A DNA stretch of 64,000 bases from Candidatus Aalborgicola danicus (GCA_016703945.1 JADJBC010000003.1:1-64000); one strand, 5' to 3'; numbered from the stretch's first letter, positions 9,692 to 19,652 are shown. Numbers and translations are program-made. The notes: a model not told the origin generated them from the sequence alone.

Positions 9692-10392
9692 GTGCACTGC
9701 TGACAATGACGGATGTCGATGCCTTCTACGGCTCCGCGCACATTCTGCATCGCCTGAGCCTGGCGGTTCAACCCGGGGAGCGTGTGGCCCTGATAGGCCG
9801 CAACGGCGTGGGAAAGACCACGGTGGTCAATACCATTCTGGGATTGGCACAGCTAAAAGGAGGTCAGATCCGGCTGGGTGACAAGATCATCACCCGGCCC
9901 CGCCCCTACATAGCCGCCCAGCACGGTACGGTGGTGGTTCCGCAGGGGCGACGCATCGTGGCCAACCTGACGGTGGAGGAAAACCTGCATTTGGGTGCGG
10001 CCGTCGGGCGCAAGGGCCCCTGGAATGTGCCGGAAATCTACAAGCTTTTTCCCATCCTGAAGGAGCGCGCCCACACCCCGGGAACGGCCTTGTCGGGTGG
10101 GCAGCAGCAGATGCTGGCAGTGGGGCGCGCACTCATGGCCAATCCCCATTTGATTTTGCTCGACGAGCCCACCGAAGGGCTGGCGCCGGTCATCGTGGAT
10201 CAGTTGGCAGACATTTTCAACCGGGTAGCAGACCAGGGCACAGCCCTGCTGTTGATTGAACAGCATCTAAGCCTGGTGGTTCGCGTTGCACACCGCTACC
10301 TGGCCATGTCGAAGGGGTCCGTCGTGGCGCAGGGCGCCGTGGTCAATTCCCCGCAGGGACTCAAAGATATCGAAGAACACGTGATGGTCTGA
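9688..10392 (+). CDS. livF: ABC transporter ATP-binding protein LivF
   Basis: Second ATPase subunit, 234 residues. Walker A GRNGVGKTTVVN, signature LSGGQQQMLAVGRALM, Walker B LILLDEPTEGLAP and H-loop LLIEQHLSLVVRVA. Starts within the livG stop (ATGA). Forms the ATPase heterodimer with LivG. Confidence 0.93.
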   Translation: MSALLTMTDVDAFYGSAHILHRLSLAVQPGERVALIGRNGVGKTTVVNTILGLAQLKGGQIRLGDKIITRPRPYIAAQHGTVVVPQGRRIVANLTVEENLHLGAAVGRKGPWNVPEIYKLFPILKERAHTPGTALSGGQQQMLAVGRALMANPHLILLDEPTEGLAPVIVDQLADIFNRVADQGTALLLIEQHLSLVVRVAHRYLAMSKGSVVAQGAVVNSPQGLKDIEEHVMV

Positions 10393-10458
10393 CCCAGACC
10401 GACTTGCGTGATGGTGGCTACCGGAGCCTTTCCGGCATTCAATAAAGAGGATACGAGC

Positions 10459-11646
10459 ATGTTCAAACGTACACAATTGCACAAACTGCTGGCCGGCACT
10501 GTTCTGCTGGCCACACTACCGTTGGCTGCCTACGCGCAGGGCAAGGAACCGATCAAGATTGGCCTGGTGACATCCAAGTCGGGTGGTTTCGCCACCATGG
10601 GAGCTGACGTGGCCAATGGCATTAAGTTTGCCGTTGACGAAGCCAATGCAAAGGGCGGCGTCGATGGCCGCCAGATCATTGTGGCCGAGGGTGACGATGA
10701 AAGTACTCCTGACGCTGGTCGGCGCGTGGCCGAGAAACTGGCCCGCGATGGTCACAACCTGATCATCGGACCCATTACTTCCGGCATTTCCTTGGCCATC
10801 AGCCAGAATTTGGTGGGCTGGGATGCGGCCTTCATCGGCACTATGAGCAAGGCCGACAAGCTTACTGCTGACGCCTGCAACCCGCGCTTCATCCGGACCA
10901 ACCACTCCGACGCCATGGATCTGGCCATGATCAATGAATGGCTCAAAGGTATCCCGGGCAATAACTTCGCCATCATGGCCGCCGACTACGTTTGGGGCCA
11001 GGATTCGGCCAAGTCCTTTGAAGCCGCGGTAACGGCACAGGGAAAGAAAGTGGCGCTAAAACTCTTCGTGCCACTGGGCACCAAGGATTACGCTCCATAT
11101 ATCCAACAACTCAAGGGCGCCAACGTAGACGGCGTCTGGGTGGCCGATGTGTCAGGCGCCATCGCGTTCACCAAGCAGGCCGCCGACTTCGGCCTGATCC
11201 CGAAGACGCCGCTGATTGGACATGCTCTGCTGTCGAACTTTGTGATCAACGCTACTGGCAACGCTTTGACCAACACACCTGGAAACGTGGGTTACACGCC
11301 AGACATCGACTCGCCACAGAGCAAGGCCTTTGCAAGCGCGTTCAAGGCCAAATTCAACCGCCTGCCTTCCGACACCGAAGGCCAGGCCTACAACGGTGCC
11401 ATGGTCTTGTTCCAGGGCGTTTCGCTCGCCAAGAGCGTGAAACCCGAAGACGTGACCAAGGCGCTGCGCGGCGCCCAGGTGGATACGCTGTACGGCAAGA
11501 TGACGGTCCGCGCCGCTGACAACCAGTTGCTCATTCCCAACTACGTGGCGCGCGTCAAGACAGCCGATGGAGTTTTGCGCCCGGTGATTGAGCGCGCGTA
11601 CCCGGTTTCGAACGTGCCGCCCGCCTCACCTCTGTGCAAGATGTAA
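10459..11646 (+). CDS. Periplasmic substrate-binding protein of the HAAT importer
   Basis: Binding protein of 395 residues with a Sec signal peptide (LLAGTVLLATLPLAAYAQG, cleavage probably after AYA). The mature part begins KEPIKIGLVTSKSGGFATMG, the normal start of the Leu/Ile/Val-type periplasmic binding fold (peripla_BP_6). ATG 10459 is preceded by AAAGAGGATACGAGC. It captures the transported acid and delivers it to LivHMGF. The sequence does not show which ligand is bound; the catabolic neighbours argue against a plain amino-acid role. Confidence 0.9.
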   Translation: MFKRTQLHKLLAGTVLLATLPLAAYAQGKEPIKIGLVTSKSGGFATMGADVANGIKFAVDEANAKGGVDGRQIIVAEGDDESTPDAGRRVAEKLARDGHNLIIGPITSGISLAISQNLVGWDAAFIGTMSKADKLTADACNPRFIRTNHSDAMDLAMINEWLKGIPGNNFAIMAADYVWGQDSAKSFEAAVTAQGKKVALKLFVPLGTKDYAPYIQQLKGANVDGVWVADVSGAIAFTKQAADFGLIPKTPLIGHALLSNFVINATGNALTNTPGNVGYTPDIDSPQSKAFASAFKAKFNRLPSDTEGQAYNGAMVLFQGVSLAKSVKPEDVTKALRGAQVDTLYGKMTVRAADNQLLIPNYVARVKTADGVLRPVIERAYPVSNVPPASPLCKM

Positions 11647-11667
11647 GAACGCGACCGGAGAGCCGCC

Positions 11668-12963
11668 ATGAGTTACCGCCGCGACACGACTAAGCTTGCT
11701 TCCGCAGACCAACACTTGGCGCTTTCCGAAGCACAGGCTGCGGAGCTGCCGGACGCTCTCAAGGTTGTGCCGCGCACTTGTGCGACAGTGGCCATCATCG
11801 GTGCGGGCACCATGGGTGCCGGCATTGCCATCTGCGCGCTCGATGCCGGGCTCAAGGTCATCTTGCTGGAGCAGGACGAAGCCGCTTTGCAGCACGGTCG
11901 GGAGCGAGTGGCTAACCATTACCAGGGCCGTGTGGCCAAGGGAAAGCTGGCTGTTGAGGCAGCCACTGCTACCCAGGCGCTGCTGACGCCCAGCACCGAC
12001 TGGACCCAACTCAGCCACGCCGATTTGGTGATCGAGGCGGTGTTTGAAGACCTTGCCGTCAAGCAAGAGGTCTTCAAAAAAATCGACACCCATGCACGCG
12101 GCGGTGCGGTGCTGGCCACCAACACCTCGTACCTGGATGTGGACGCTATTGCCAACGCGACCCGCCGCCCGCAGGATGTGCTGGGCCTGCATTTCTTCAG
12201 CCCGGCCAATGTCATGAAGCTGCTGGAAGTGGTGCGCGGCACGCAGACCGCGCCCGATGTGCTGGCCACCGGCATGGCATTGGGCAAACGCCTCAAGAAG
12301 ATGCCAGTGCTGACTGGCGCCGCCTTTGGTTTCATTGGCAACCGCATCTACAACGCCTACCGCCGCCAGTGCGAGTTCATGCTGGAAGACGGCGCCTGGC
12401 CCGAGGAGGTGGATGCCGCGCTGGAAGCCTTTGGCTTTGCCATGGGCCCGTTCAAGGTGGCCGACTTGTCAGGCTTGGACATCGCCTGGCGCATGCGCAA
12501 GGCACAGGCCGCCACGCGCGACCCACGCGAGCGCTATGTCGCCATCCTCGACCACTTGTGCGAGCAGAATCGCCTGGGCCGCAAGACTGGGGCCGGTTAC
12601 TACACCTACGTGGATGGCAAACGCAGCCCGACCACCGATGACGTGGTGCGCGCCATCATCACCCAGGCCAGTGCCGCGCGCGGCATCACCCGGCGCACCT
12701 TGTCCGCCGAAGAGATCCAGCACCGCGCCCTGCTGGCCATGGCCAACGAGGCTGCATTGTTGCTGGCCGAGGGCGTGGCCGCACGACCCGGCGATGTGGA
12801 CGTGGTGCTGGTGCACGGCTACGGCTTTCCGCGCGCGCAGGGCGGCCCGGTGTTCTGGGCACGCCAGCAGGATGCCGCCACGCTGAAGCGGGACCTGCAA
12901 GCCCTGATCCAAGCTGCGGGCCACGGCTTTGCGCTGGGTGACATCGCCCAACTGGCCGCTTGA
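11668..12963 (+). CDS. 3-hydroxyacyl-CoA dehydrogenase
   Basis: 431 residues; NAD-dependent oxidation of a 3-hydroxyacyl-CoA to the 3-oxo form. Rossmann fold with AIIGAGTMGAGIAICALDAG near residue 46 and the catalytic His in GLHFFSPANVMKLLEV. It is longer than the 280-300 residue single enzymes because a second C-terminal dehydrogenase domain follows (ALLAMANEAALLLAEGVA, VHGYGFPRAQGGPVFWA), as in FadB/FadJ without the hydratase half. ATG 11668 has the ribosome site GACCGGAGAGCC. Supplies the third step of beta-oxidation for this operon. Confidence 0.92.
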   Translation: MSYRRDTTKLASADQHLALSEAQAAELPDALKVVPRTCATVAIIGAGTMGAGIAICALDAGLKVILLEQDEAALQHGRERVANHYQGRVAKGKLAVEAATATQALLTPSTDWTQLSHADLVIEAVFEDLAVKQEVFKKIDTHARGGAVLATNTSYLDVDAIANATRRPQDVLGLHFFSPANVMKLLEVVRGTQTAPDVLATGMALGKRLKKMPVLTGAAFGFIGNRIYNAYRRQCEFMLEDGAWPEEVDAALEAFGFAMGPFKVADLSGLDIAWRMRKAQAATRDPRERYVAILDHLCEQNRLGRKTGAGYYTYVDGKRSPTTDDVVRAIITQASAARGITRRTLSAEEIQHRALLAMANEAALLLAEGVAARPGDVDVVLVHGYGFPRAQGGPVFWARQQDAATLKRDLQALIQAAGHGFALGDIAQLAA

Positions 12964-12996
12964 ACACCATTGAATGAAACTGGAAAGACACTCCCC

Positions 12997-14228
12997 ATGA
13001 ACCACGCTTTTGTCTGCGACGCGATTCGCACCCCGTTTGGCCGCTACGGCGGCGCGCTCAGCAGCGTGCGCACCGATGACCTGGGAGCGATCCCGATCAA
13101 GGCGCTGATGGCGCGCAACCCGGGCGTGGACTGGCCCGCCGTCGCCGATGTGATCTTCGGTTGCGCCAACCAGGCCGGTGAGGACAACCGCAATGTGGCC
13201 CGCATGCCGGCCTGCTGGCCGGTCTGCCACCCGAAGTGCCGGGCGCCACGATCAACCGCCTGTGTGGCTCCAGTTTGGACGCCGTGGGAACGGCCGCCCG
13301 CGCCATCCGCTCCGGTGAAGCCACGCTGATGCTTGCAGGCGGCGTGGAGAGCATGAGCCGCGCACCGTTTGTGATGCCCAAGATGGACACGGCATTCAGC
13401 CGCGCCAACGCGGTGTATGACACCACCATTGGCTGGCGCTTCATCAACAAGCTGATGAAGGAAAAATACGGCGTGGACTCCATGCCCGAGACCGCCGAGA
13501 ACGTGGCCACCGAATACAAGATCGAGCGCGACGCACAAGACCGCATGGCGCTGGCCAGCCAGATGAAGGCCGTTGCCGCCCAGCAGGCCGGTCACCTGGC
13601 GCGCGAGATCTGCCCCGTCACCATCCCGCAGAAAAAAGGGGAGCCACAGGTCGTCGACCAGGACGAGCACCCGCGCGCCACCAGCCTGGAAGCGCTGGGC
13701 AAGCTCAAGCCCATCGTCCGGCCAGACGGCACCATCACCGCCGGCAACGCCAGCGGCGTCAACGACGCCGCCTGCGCCGTGCTGCTGGCCGACGAAGCCA
13801 CCGCGGCGAAGAACGGGCTGACGCCAAGGGCTCGCGTAGTCGGCATGGCTACCGCAGGTGTGGCGCCGCGCATCATGGGGATTGGCCCGGCGCCCGCCAC
13901 GCAGAAGGTGCTGGCACTCACCGGCCTGTCACTGGACCAAATGGATGTGATTGAACTCAACGAGGCCTTTGCAGCGCAGAGTTTGGCGGTTCTAAGCTTG
14001 CTGGGCCTGCCCGATGATGACCCCCGGGTAAATGCCTGGGGTGGCGCCATTGCATTGGGGCACCCTCTTGGCGCAAGCGGTGCGCGCCTGGTCACCACGG
14101 CTGTCAATCGATTGCACACCACCAATGGCCGCTATGCGCTGTGCACCATGTGCATTGGCGTTGGTCAGGGAATTGCACTCATTTTGGAGCGTGTGTGTGA
14201 GTTCCCAATTCAACATCACAGGAGTTAA
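12997..14228 (+). CDS. Acetyl-CoA acyltransferase (thiolase), one frameshift
   Basis: Thiolase of about 409 residues; cleaves a 3-oxoacyl-CoA with CoA to release acetyl-CoA. Start ATG 12997 (AFVCDAIRTPFGRYGGAL). The nucleophilic Cys is in TINRLCGSSLDAVG; the C-terminal His and Cys are in NEAFAAQSLAV, GGAIALGHPLGASGA and TMCIGVGQG. The frame shifts near 13206-13213, where AGLPPEVPGATI continues in another frame; probably a sequence error. The protein ends with an unusual tail (ILERV then about ten extra residues) running up to the ribosome site of the next gene. Closest in style to the beta-ketoadipyl-CoA thiolase group. Confidence 0.9.
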
Positions 14229-14231
14229 GTC

Positions 14232-14630
14232 ATGACCATCGTCGTAGCCTATGTTGCACGCCCCGAAGGGCAGGCTGCCCTGAACAAGGGTATCGAAATT
14301 GCCAAGCGCCGCAAGGAACGCCTGCTAGTCGTCAATGCATCGCCGGGCGGCGGCAAGGACGATCCATCTATGCTCGACGGCCAGGACTACGAGCGTGTCA
14401 ATCGGCTGCTTGACGACGCAGCTATTGACGCCGAGATAAAGCAATTCGTCCGTGGAAAAAGCGCTGTCGAAGGAATTGAAAACCTGGTTGTGTACTCAAA
14501 CGCATCTTTGCTGATCATCGGCCTGCGCAAACGTTCCGCCATCGGGAAATTGATCATGGGCAGCGTTGCGCAGGAACTCCTGCTTTCCATTTCCTGCCCC
14601 ATACTGGCTGTAAAGGCTGGCGGCACTTGA
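14232..14630 (+). CDS. Universal stress protein, UspA family
   Basis: 132 residues of UspA fold. MTIVVAYVARPEGQAALNKG at the N-terminus and the late segment LLIIGLRKRSAIGKLIMGSVAQELL, a variant of the ATP-binding G-2x-G-9x-G motif. ATG 14232 lies right behind the thiolase stop with AGGAGTTAAGTC as ribosome site, so it belongs to the operon. Usp genes often close catabolic operons; the exact role is unknown. Confidence 0.88.
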   Translation: MTIVVAYVARPEGQAALNKGIEIAKRRKERLLVVNASPGGGKDDPSMLDGQDYERVNRLLDDAAIDAEIKQFVRGKSAVEGIENLVVYSNASLLIIGLRKRSAIGKLIMGSVAQELLLSISCPILAVKAGGT

Positions 14631-14868
14631 TCGTCAACAATGCAGGACTATCAAAACTTGCACCATCAGGTGATGCACATTGACCTGTCCGGCATCGCAT
14701 GGTGAGGTAAACCGCAACAGCTTCCGCTCATAGGCAGATATCGGCTTTCGGGCGCAGACTTCGGCTGGCGCTAAGTCAGCAATGGGCACGTTGAAGTCCT
14801 CCACGAAAGGCTTCTGATTGGAGTTGAACTGGACCACCGGAAAGCTGCCGGTCGTGACCGGCTGCAAT
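14631..14868. other. Intergenic region between the catabolic operon and the RIT element
   Basis: No convincing gene. A perfect 7-bp hairpin GCCGGTC-GT-GACCGGC lies near 14847-14862, immediately outside the left terminal repeat of the mobile element. An 85-codon open frame on the minus strand shows no recognisable protein. Confidence 0.5.
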
Positions 14869-14905
14869 GCGTCTCTATGTGCAGGACGCAACTATGCGGA
14901 GATGG
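14869..14905 (+). repeat. RIT left terminal inverted repeat (37 bp)
   Basis: Starts GCGTCTCTATGTG and ends ATGCGGAGATGG. Its reverse complement is found at 18318-18354 with a single mismatch (C at 14882). Confidence 0.9.
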
Positions 14906-15023
14906 TCCTTTGCTGATGATTTGCAGGTAGGCGTTGTGAGGCATATTGCGAGGTCGTCCAGAACATATCTGGACATAGTTTTTCCGTCGATGTTCACTGG
15001 TGATCCCACTTTAGGAGATCACC
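14906..15023. other. RIT leader region upstream of ritA
   Basis: 118 bases without a gene. Contains a 7-bp hairpin GTCCAGA-ACATA-TCTGGAC near 14957-14975 and the ribosome site TTAGGAGATCACC directly before ATG 15024. Confidence 0.4.
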
Positions 15024-16281
15024 ATGGGCATCATTCGCCATCCCAATCACACCGACGTCGACTGGCTAGCCAAAGTGCCGGTCGGGGCCATACATCGGCG
15101 CGTTCAAGCAGTATCTGACCGAGCGTAGATATGCAAGCAGTACTCTCGCTGGGTACATGGTTTGCATCACGCACTTCGCCCGCTGGACGCGAACTAAACG
15201 GCTACGTCTGCACAGGATCGACGAGGTGTCCGTTGCCGAATTCCTTGACGATCATTTGCCGAAGTGCCACTGTGCCGCGCCGGTGCGACGCGATCGAGGC
15301 GAACACAGTGCGGCACTGGGTCACCTGCTCGTTGTACTGCGGTCTCAGGGTGCCATATCACCAATGGCGCTCAGTACGACAGCGGTTGATGAGGAGCTTC
15401 GCTGCTATGACGAGCATATGAATCATGCGCGTGGCCTGGCACCCAAGACCCGCAGCACAGCGCTGCGTATTGTTGGGCGCTTGCTGACATCGCGCTTTGG
15501 CAGTGGTGCCATCAACATCGCTGCCATCAAACCCGAGCACGTTCGCAGCTTCTTCGCTCAGCAGTCCAAGCTTTGCAGCAAGCCAGCCAGTCTTGCCTCG
15601 GTCGTAGCATCGTTGCGCGGCTACTTCCGATACTGCACCTCGCTTGGCGAGCCTGTACACGGTGGTCTGATCGGTGCGATGACCTACCCGGCCAATTGGC
15701 AGCTGTCATCTCTACCCAAGACATTGACAACTGAAGAGGTGGCGCAACTGGTCGAATCTCTTGGCAAGCCTGGCCGCTCAATGCGCCGCGCCGATGCCAT
15801 CGTGCGCTGTGCACTGGATCTGGGGCTTCGCAGTGGCGAAGTAGCCCGCCTCAGCTTGGACGACATTGACTGGCGAGCAGGAACGCTAACGTTGCGCCAT
15901 ACCAAGGGCTGCCGCGAAGATGTACTGCCGCTGCCGACCACCACCGGACAGGCCATCGCTGCCTACCTGAAGCATGAGCGCCCCACAACCACCAATCGGG
16001 CCGTCTTCGTGCGCCACACTGCGCCTCGCGATGAACCCGTTGGAGGCGACCTGGTGCGCAAGACCATTCGCCAGGCCTATGCCAGAGCGGGTTTGCCCTA
16101 CACGCGTTCGCATTTGCTGCGTCACACCATGGCCAACCGGTTGCTTGCCGCAGGCTCGTCACTCAAGGAGGTGGCCGATGTGCTGCGTCACAGATCATTG
16201 AACACCACGATGATCTACGCCAAGCTGGATAGTCGCAATCTCGTTGCGGTGGCTCTGCCATGGCCAGGGAGCGCAGCATGA
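15024..16281 (+). CDS. ritA: RIT tyrosine recombinase A (one frameshift)
   Basis: First recombinase of the trio, about 418 residues. The start at ATG 15024 (MGIIRHPNHTDVDWLAKVPV) is set by a good ribosome site (GGAGATCACC) and by the continuation into GAFKQYLTERRYASSTLAGY after one extra A near 15090. The SAM-like core-binding domain lies around residues 110-210. The catalytic domain has Arg in DLGLRSGEVARL, the HxxR box HLLRHTMANRLL and the Tyr nucleophile in TTMIYAKLD. Overlaps ritB by ATGA. Confidence 0.87.
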
Positions 16282-17254
16282 GCGCGCGTACTTCTCTGCA
16301 AGCGCGCGTCGAACTCTATCTTGCCGAACGCACCCGGCTGGGATACTGCAGCCACGACGCTGCAGGTATCCTGCGCAGCTTTGCGCGCCATGTCCAAGCC
16401 ACCTGTCATCGTGGGCCACTAACAGTGGAGGTCATGGCGGCGTGGGCACGCTGCGACAGCCGGGGCAGCGGCGACCCGCACACCTGGGCACGGCGACTCT
16501 ACAAATTGCGCCCGTTCATGCGCTGGTTTCAGCAGTTTGAGCCGCGCACCGAGGTACCAGATAACACGATCTTCGGACGCCTGCCCAAGCGTCAGACGCC
16601 ACACATCTACAGCGATCAGGAGATCGTTGATCTGCTGGCAGCGGCGCGGCGACTCGGGCCGGCACCGGGCCTGCGTGGTGTCGTCTTTGAAACGCTCTTT
16701 GGCCTGCTCGCATCAACAGGGCTGCGTATTGGTGAGGCACTGGCACTGAGAAATCAGGATGTCAATCTCAAGACTGGGATGCTGGGCATCTGCTGACCAA
16801 ATTCGGCAAGTCGCGCCAGGTACCGATACATCCCAGTACCTTGGACGCCCTGCGCCGGTATCGTTGGATGCGCGAGCTATGCGGCGAACCCGTCACACCA
16901 GAGGGCGCGTTCTTCGTCGGCACGCGCGGTCGACGCCGATATCTGCCCCTGGGAGATCGTCAGGTGCATCGTGTCTTTGGTGAACTGCGCTCGGAGCTGG
17001 GTTGGCAAAACCGCGGGACCCACCATGCCACCCGCATTCATGACCTGAGGCACACCTTCGTCGTTCGACGCATCGTGCAGTGGCAGGCCCAGGGTGTGGA
17101 TATCGATCAGGCCATGTTGTCGTTGTCCACCTACGTGGGCCATGCGAAGGTGAGCGATACCTATTGGTACATGTCGGCGGTGCCGCAGATGATGGCACTG
17201 GCCGCCGGTCGCTTCGAGTCGTTCGCGTCGAAGGCGCAGGTGCAAGATGAGTAA
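16278..17254 (+). CDS. ritB: RIT tyrosine recombinase B (one frameshift)
   Basis: Second recombinase, about 325 residues. Start ATG 16278 overlaps the ritA stop. N-terminal domain ARTSLQARVELYLAERTRLG; catalytic Arg in ASTGLRIGEALALRNQDV; box II RIHDLRHTFVVRRI; Tyr in SDTYWYMSAVP. The frame changes near 16787-16795, at the end of the segment LKTGMLGI, and resumes with LTKFGKSRQVPIHPS. Overlaps ritC by eight bases (ATGAGTAA). Confidence 0.87.
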
Positions 17255-18252
17255 GACCACGCCCCCCAAACCTCCATCGTTTGCCGCACTGGTTCAGCAA
17301 TTCTTTACTGAGCACTTGGTCGCGCACCGCGCGGTCAGTACGCAAACGGTGGCTTGCTACCGCGATGCACTGATGCTGTTTCTGGATTCGCCAGCGCAGG
17401 CCGGGCAGCGCCACGGCAATGCGGCTCGCAGACGTCCAGCCCGATCTGATCCTGGCCTTTCTGGACCACCTTGAGCATGACCGACACAACGCGGTGCGTA
17501 GCCGCAACCTGAGACTGACCGCGTTGCGCGCGTTCCTGAAGTTCGCTGCCCGCCGTGATGTGACCTCGCTGCATGATGTCGAGCGGGCACTGGCGGTGCC
17601 AATGAAACGATTCGAACGACCAATGCTGGGCTTCCTCACCCGAGCGGAGATGGTGGCGGTACTGGGGCAACCGGGGCAGAACTGGTCTTCCCAGCGCGAC
17701 CACCTGCTGGCCATGCTTTACAACACGGGAGCGCGTGTCTCCGAAATCATCGCAGTGCGTGTCATCGACGTCGTACTCGATGGCAGTGCGTGCGTGCACC
17801 TGCACGGCAAGGGTCGAAAGCTTCGATCAATACCCCTGTGGAAAGACACCGTTCTGGATATTCGTGCATGGCTTCGACGCAATCTCTCGCTGCGCGGTGA
17901 GGCCGCTTTGATACCCAATCGCGACGGACAGTCAATGACCAGGTCCAATGTCGCGCAGCGCCTGGCGCTTGCGGTAAGCCGGGCAGTTGTGAAGCAACCC
18001 AGCCTCATAAACAAACGCGTTTCACCTCACACCCTCCGCCATACAAGCGCTATGCACCTGTTGCAGTCAGGTGTGCCGTTCGAAGTGATCGCCTTATGGC
18101 TTGGCCATGAAAGCACGACGACAACCCACCGCTACGTTGAGGCCGACCTCGCGATGAAGGAGAAAGCCCTAGCGAGCCTGGACGCACCCGCGACCAAATT
18201 GGGACGATACAAAGCCCCAGACTCGCTTATGCGCTTTCTTCAGACGCTATAA
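17247..18252 (+). CDS. ritC: RIT tyrosine recombinase C (one frameshift)
   Basis: Third recombinase, about 334 residues. N-terminus PPSFAALVQQFFTEHLVAHR. The frame shifts near 17386 inside the core-binding domain and continues with LADVQPDLILAFLDHLE. Catalytic residues are intact: Arg in NTGARVSEIIAVR, box II SPHTLRHTSAMHLL, GHESTTTTHRYVEADL with the Tyr. Ends LMRFLQTL, nine bases before a perfect hairpin. Confidence 0.88.
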
Positions 18253-18260
18253 CTATGTGC

Positions 18261-18283
18261 AGACTTCGGTGACTCCGAAGTCT
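18261..18283 (+). terminator. Hairpin after ritC, likely terminator
   Basis: Perfect 9-bp stem AGACTTCGG / CCGAAGTCT with loop TGACT, eight bases after the ritC stop. No T-run follows, so intrinsic termination is uncertain; it could also be part of the recombination end. Confidence 0.5.
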
Positions 18284-18317
18284 CACCGTCATTGGGGACA
18301 ACACCGTCCGTGTCCGC

Positions 18318-18354
18318 CCATCTCCGCATAGTTGCGTCCTTCACATAGAGACGC
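18318..18354 (-). repeat. RIT right terminal inverted repeat (37 bp)
   Basis: Reverse complement of 14869-14905 with one mismatch; marks the right end of the RIT element. Confidence 0.9.
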
Positions 18355-18410
18355 CTTTGGGGAGATATGCATAGGCGTCTGAACCGGTAATTGCCTCCAT
18401 CGCCACCAAA

Positions 18411-18439
18411 CCCCACCCCCAAGGCGGGCGGTGGGGCTT
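18411..18439. terminator. GC-rich hairpin, terminator-like
   Basis: Stem CCCCACC / GGTGGGG with C- and G-rich inner part, followed by CTTTCGGG. No adjacent gene clearly uses it. Confidence 0.3.
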
Positions 18440-18616
18440 TCGGGCACAGGCCGCACTCGCGGCTGCCGCAAAGTTTGCGCACAAACCAATGGGGTGACGC
18501 AACATGGTCCGCAAACCAGGCCGGACCGCCCGCGCCGCTCGCCGGAGAACGAAAGTCACGCCGTCCGCCGCCGCAAGAGCCTTTCCACCAAAATTCATAT
18601 GCATTTTGAGCCTCTG

Positions 18617-18658
18617 GCCCAGGTGGAATAAAGATGTATAGCTACGAATATGGTAGCA
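18617..18658 (-). repeat. 42-bp dispersed repeat, copy A
   Basis: Read on the minus strand it ends in CTTTATTCCACCTGGGC and contains TAGCTAT in the middle. Same length and layout as copies at 30177, 32617, 58702/60590 and 62048. Confidence 0.7.
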
Positions 18659-18825
18659 AAATCGTTTTTCAGGCGGTCGTCCATACCCCATGAAGAACAC
18701 CGGCTATGCGTCTTTTCCTGCCCGTGGGGAATGTGCATAGAAGTTTTGCGATTCACTGCCCGGATCAGACGCTCTGCTGAATGTCGAAGGCGCGAATTGG
18801 TCACTGCAAAGCTGTTCGTCATGGA

Positions 18826-19045
18826 GCCGAGATTGGCTCTTTGCGGAAAAAGCATTCCGGGAGAAAGGCCCCGGTGAATTTTTCGATGGAGCGCTCCTCT
18901 CCTTGGTGCGCTTCAGAACCAGCCGCTCCAACCTCTGACCACCACCACCATCTTGTCGATGACCTGCTGCGCCTCTTCAAGGCTGAGACCAAAGGCCCCG
19001 CAGTCCGACAGGAGGTTGTAGACGCTGGCCACGCGGCCATGGCGT
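18826..19045 (-). pseudogene. hipA C-terminal remnant
   Basis: On the minus strand two short frames match the end of HipA-type Ser/Thr kinase toxins: first SVYNLLSDCGAFGLSLEEA and VIDKMVVVVRGW, then, in another frame, GAFLPECFFRKEP. HipA proteins end in a very similar LPECFF motif. No kinase core, no start codon and no hipB partner are present, so this is only a 3' relic, with at least one frameshift. Confidence 0.55.
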
Positions 19046-19143
19046 CCAGCCTCCTGGGGTGCGCAGCATGCCAGCTCTCACAACAAGGCGGCCTTAGAAT
19101 CCCGACGCCCTCCCCAATCCAATGCGCTAGAAACAAGGACCGT

Positions 19144-19633
19144 ATGCCGGACGAACTACAGAGGCACCAAGCGGCGCTGGCGCGGTTGGACCGCTACGCG
19201 ACGCTGATGGATGCGCGCTTCAGGGTGCCGGGGACGCGTATTCGCTTTGGCTTGGACCCGATCATCGGGTTGTTACCGGGCGTCGGCGATGCGCTGGGTT
19301 TGGCGCTCTCGCTCTATGTCGTCGTCGAGGGCGATACGTCTGGGTGTATCCAAACGCGTGCTGTTCAAAATGTTGCGCAATGTCGCACTAGAGGCCCTGG
19401 TAGGCGTGGTACCGGTACTGGGAGATGTGTTCGACATCGGCTTCAAGGCCAATCTGCGCAACGCTGCATTGCTGAGAAGTTGCATCGAGGATCGCCTGCG
19501 GCCAACACCGGTTCGCGCCTCGCGACGCTGGCTGCAGTGGGTCCTGCTGGCCGTATTCGCCGCACTGATCTTGGCGCTGTTGCTGGCCCTACTGCGGCTC
19601 TTCGCGCCGGTGTGGCAGGGGCTCGCTGGTTAA
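19144..19633 (+). CDS. DUF4112 membrane protein (one frameshift)
   Basis: About 162 residues. ATG 19144 begins MPDELQRHQAALARLDRYA, followed by FRVPGTRIRFGLDPIIGLLPGVGDALG, the typical DUF4112 opening. After one extra G near 19332 (GAGGGCG) the protein continues RLGVSKRVLFKMLRNV, VGVVPVLGDVFDIGFKAN and a C-terminal membrane helix (WVLLAVFAALILALLLALL). Function of the family is unknown; probably inner membrane. Convergent with the luxR-type gene at 19653. Confidence 0.8.
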
Positions 19634-19652
19634 CAGTCACCGCCAAACACAA

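Larger units (their letters stand above)
14869..18354 (+). mobile_element. Recombinase-In-Trio (RIT) element, 3486 bp
   Basis: Three consecutive, overlapping tyrosine recombinase genes on one strand, with nothing else, bounded by 37-bp inverted repeats. This is the structure described for RIT elements of proteobacteria (ritA-ritB-ritC). The ends were placed at the outer edges of the inverted repeats; I see no clear target-site duplication. All three genes carry one frameshift in this sequence, so as written the element would be inactive. It lies between the UspA gene and a degenerate region holding a hipA remnant. Confidence 0.85.
18355..18825. other. Degenerate intergenic region right of the RIT element
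   Basis: No gene supported. Contains a GC hairpin at 18411-18436 (CCCCACC / GGTGGGG) and one copy of the 42-bp dispersed repeat at 18617-18658. The rest looks like eroded sequence leading into the hipA remnant. Confidence 0.45.

Noticed and set aside
14631..14868. Target-site duplication or interrupted gene at the RIT ends
   Set aside because: Sequences just outside 14869 and 18354 do not match, and joining the flanks gives no recognisable gene.
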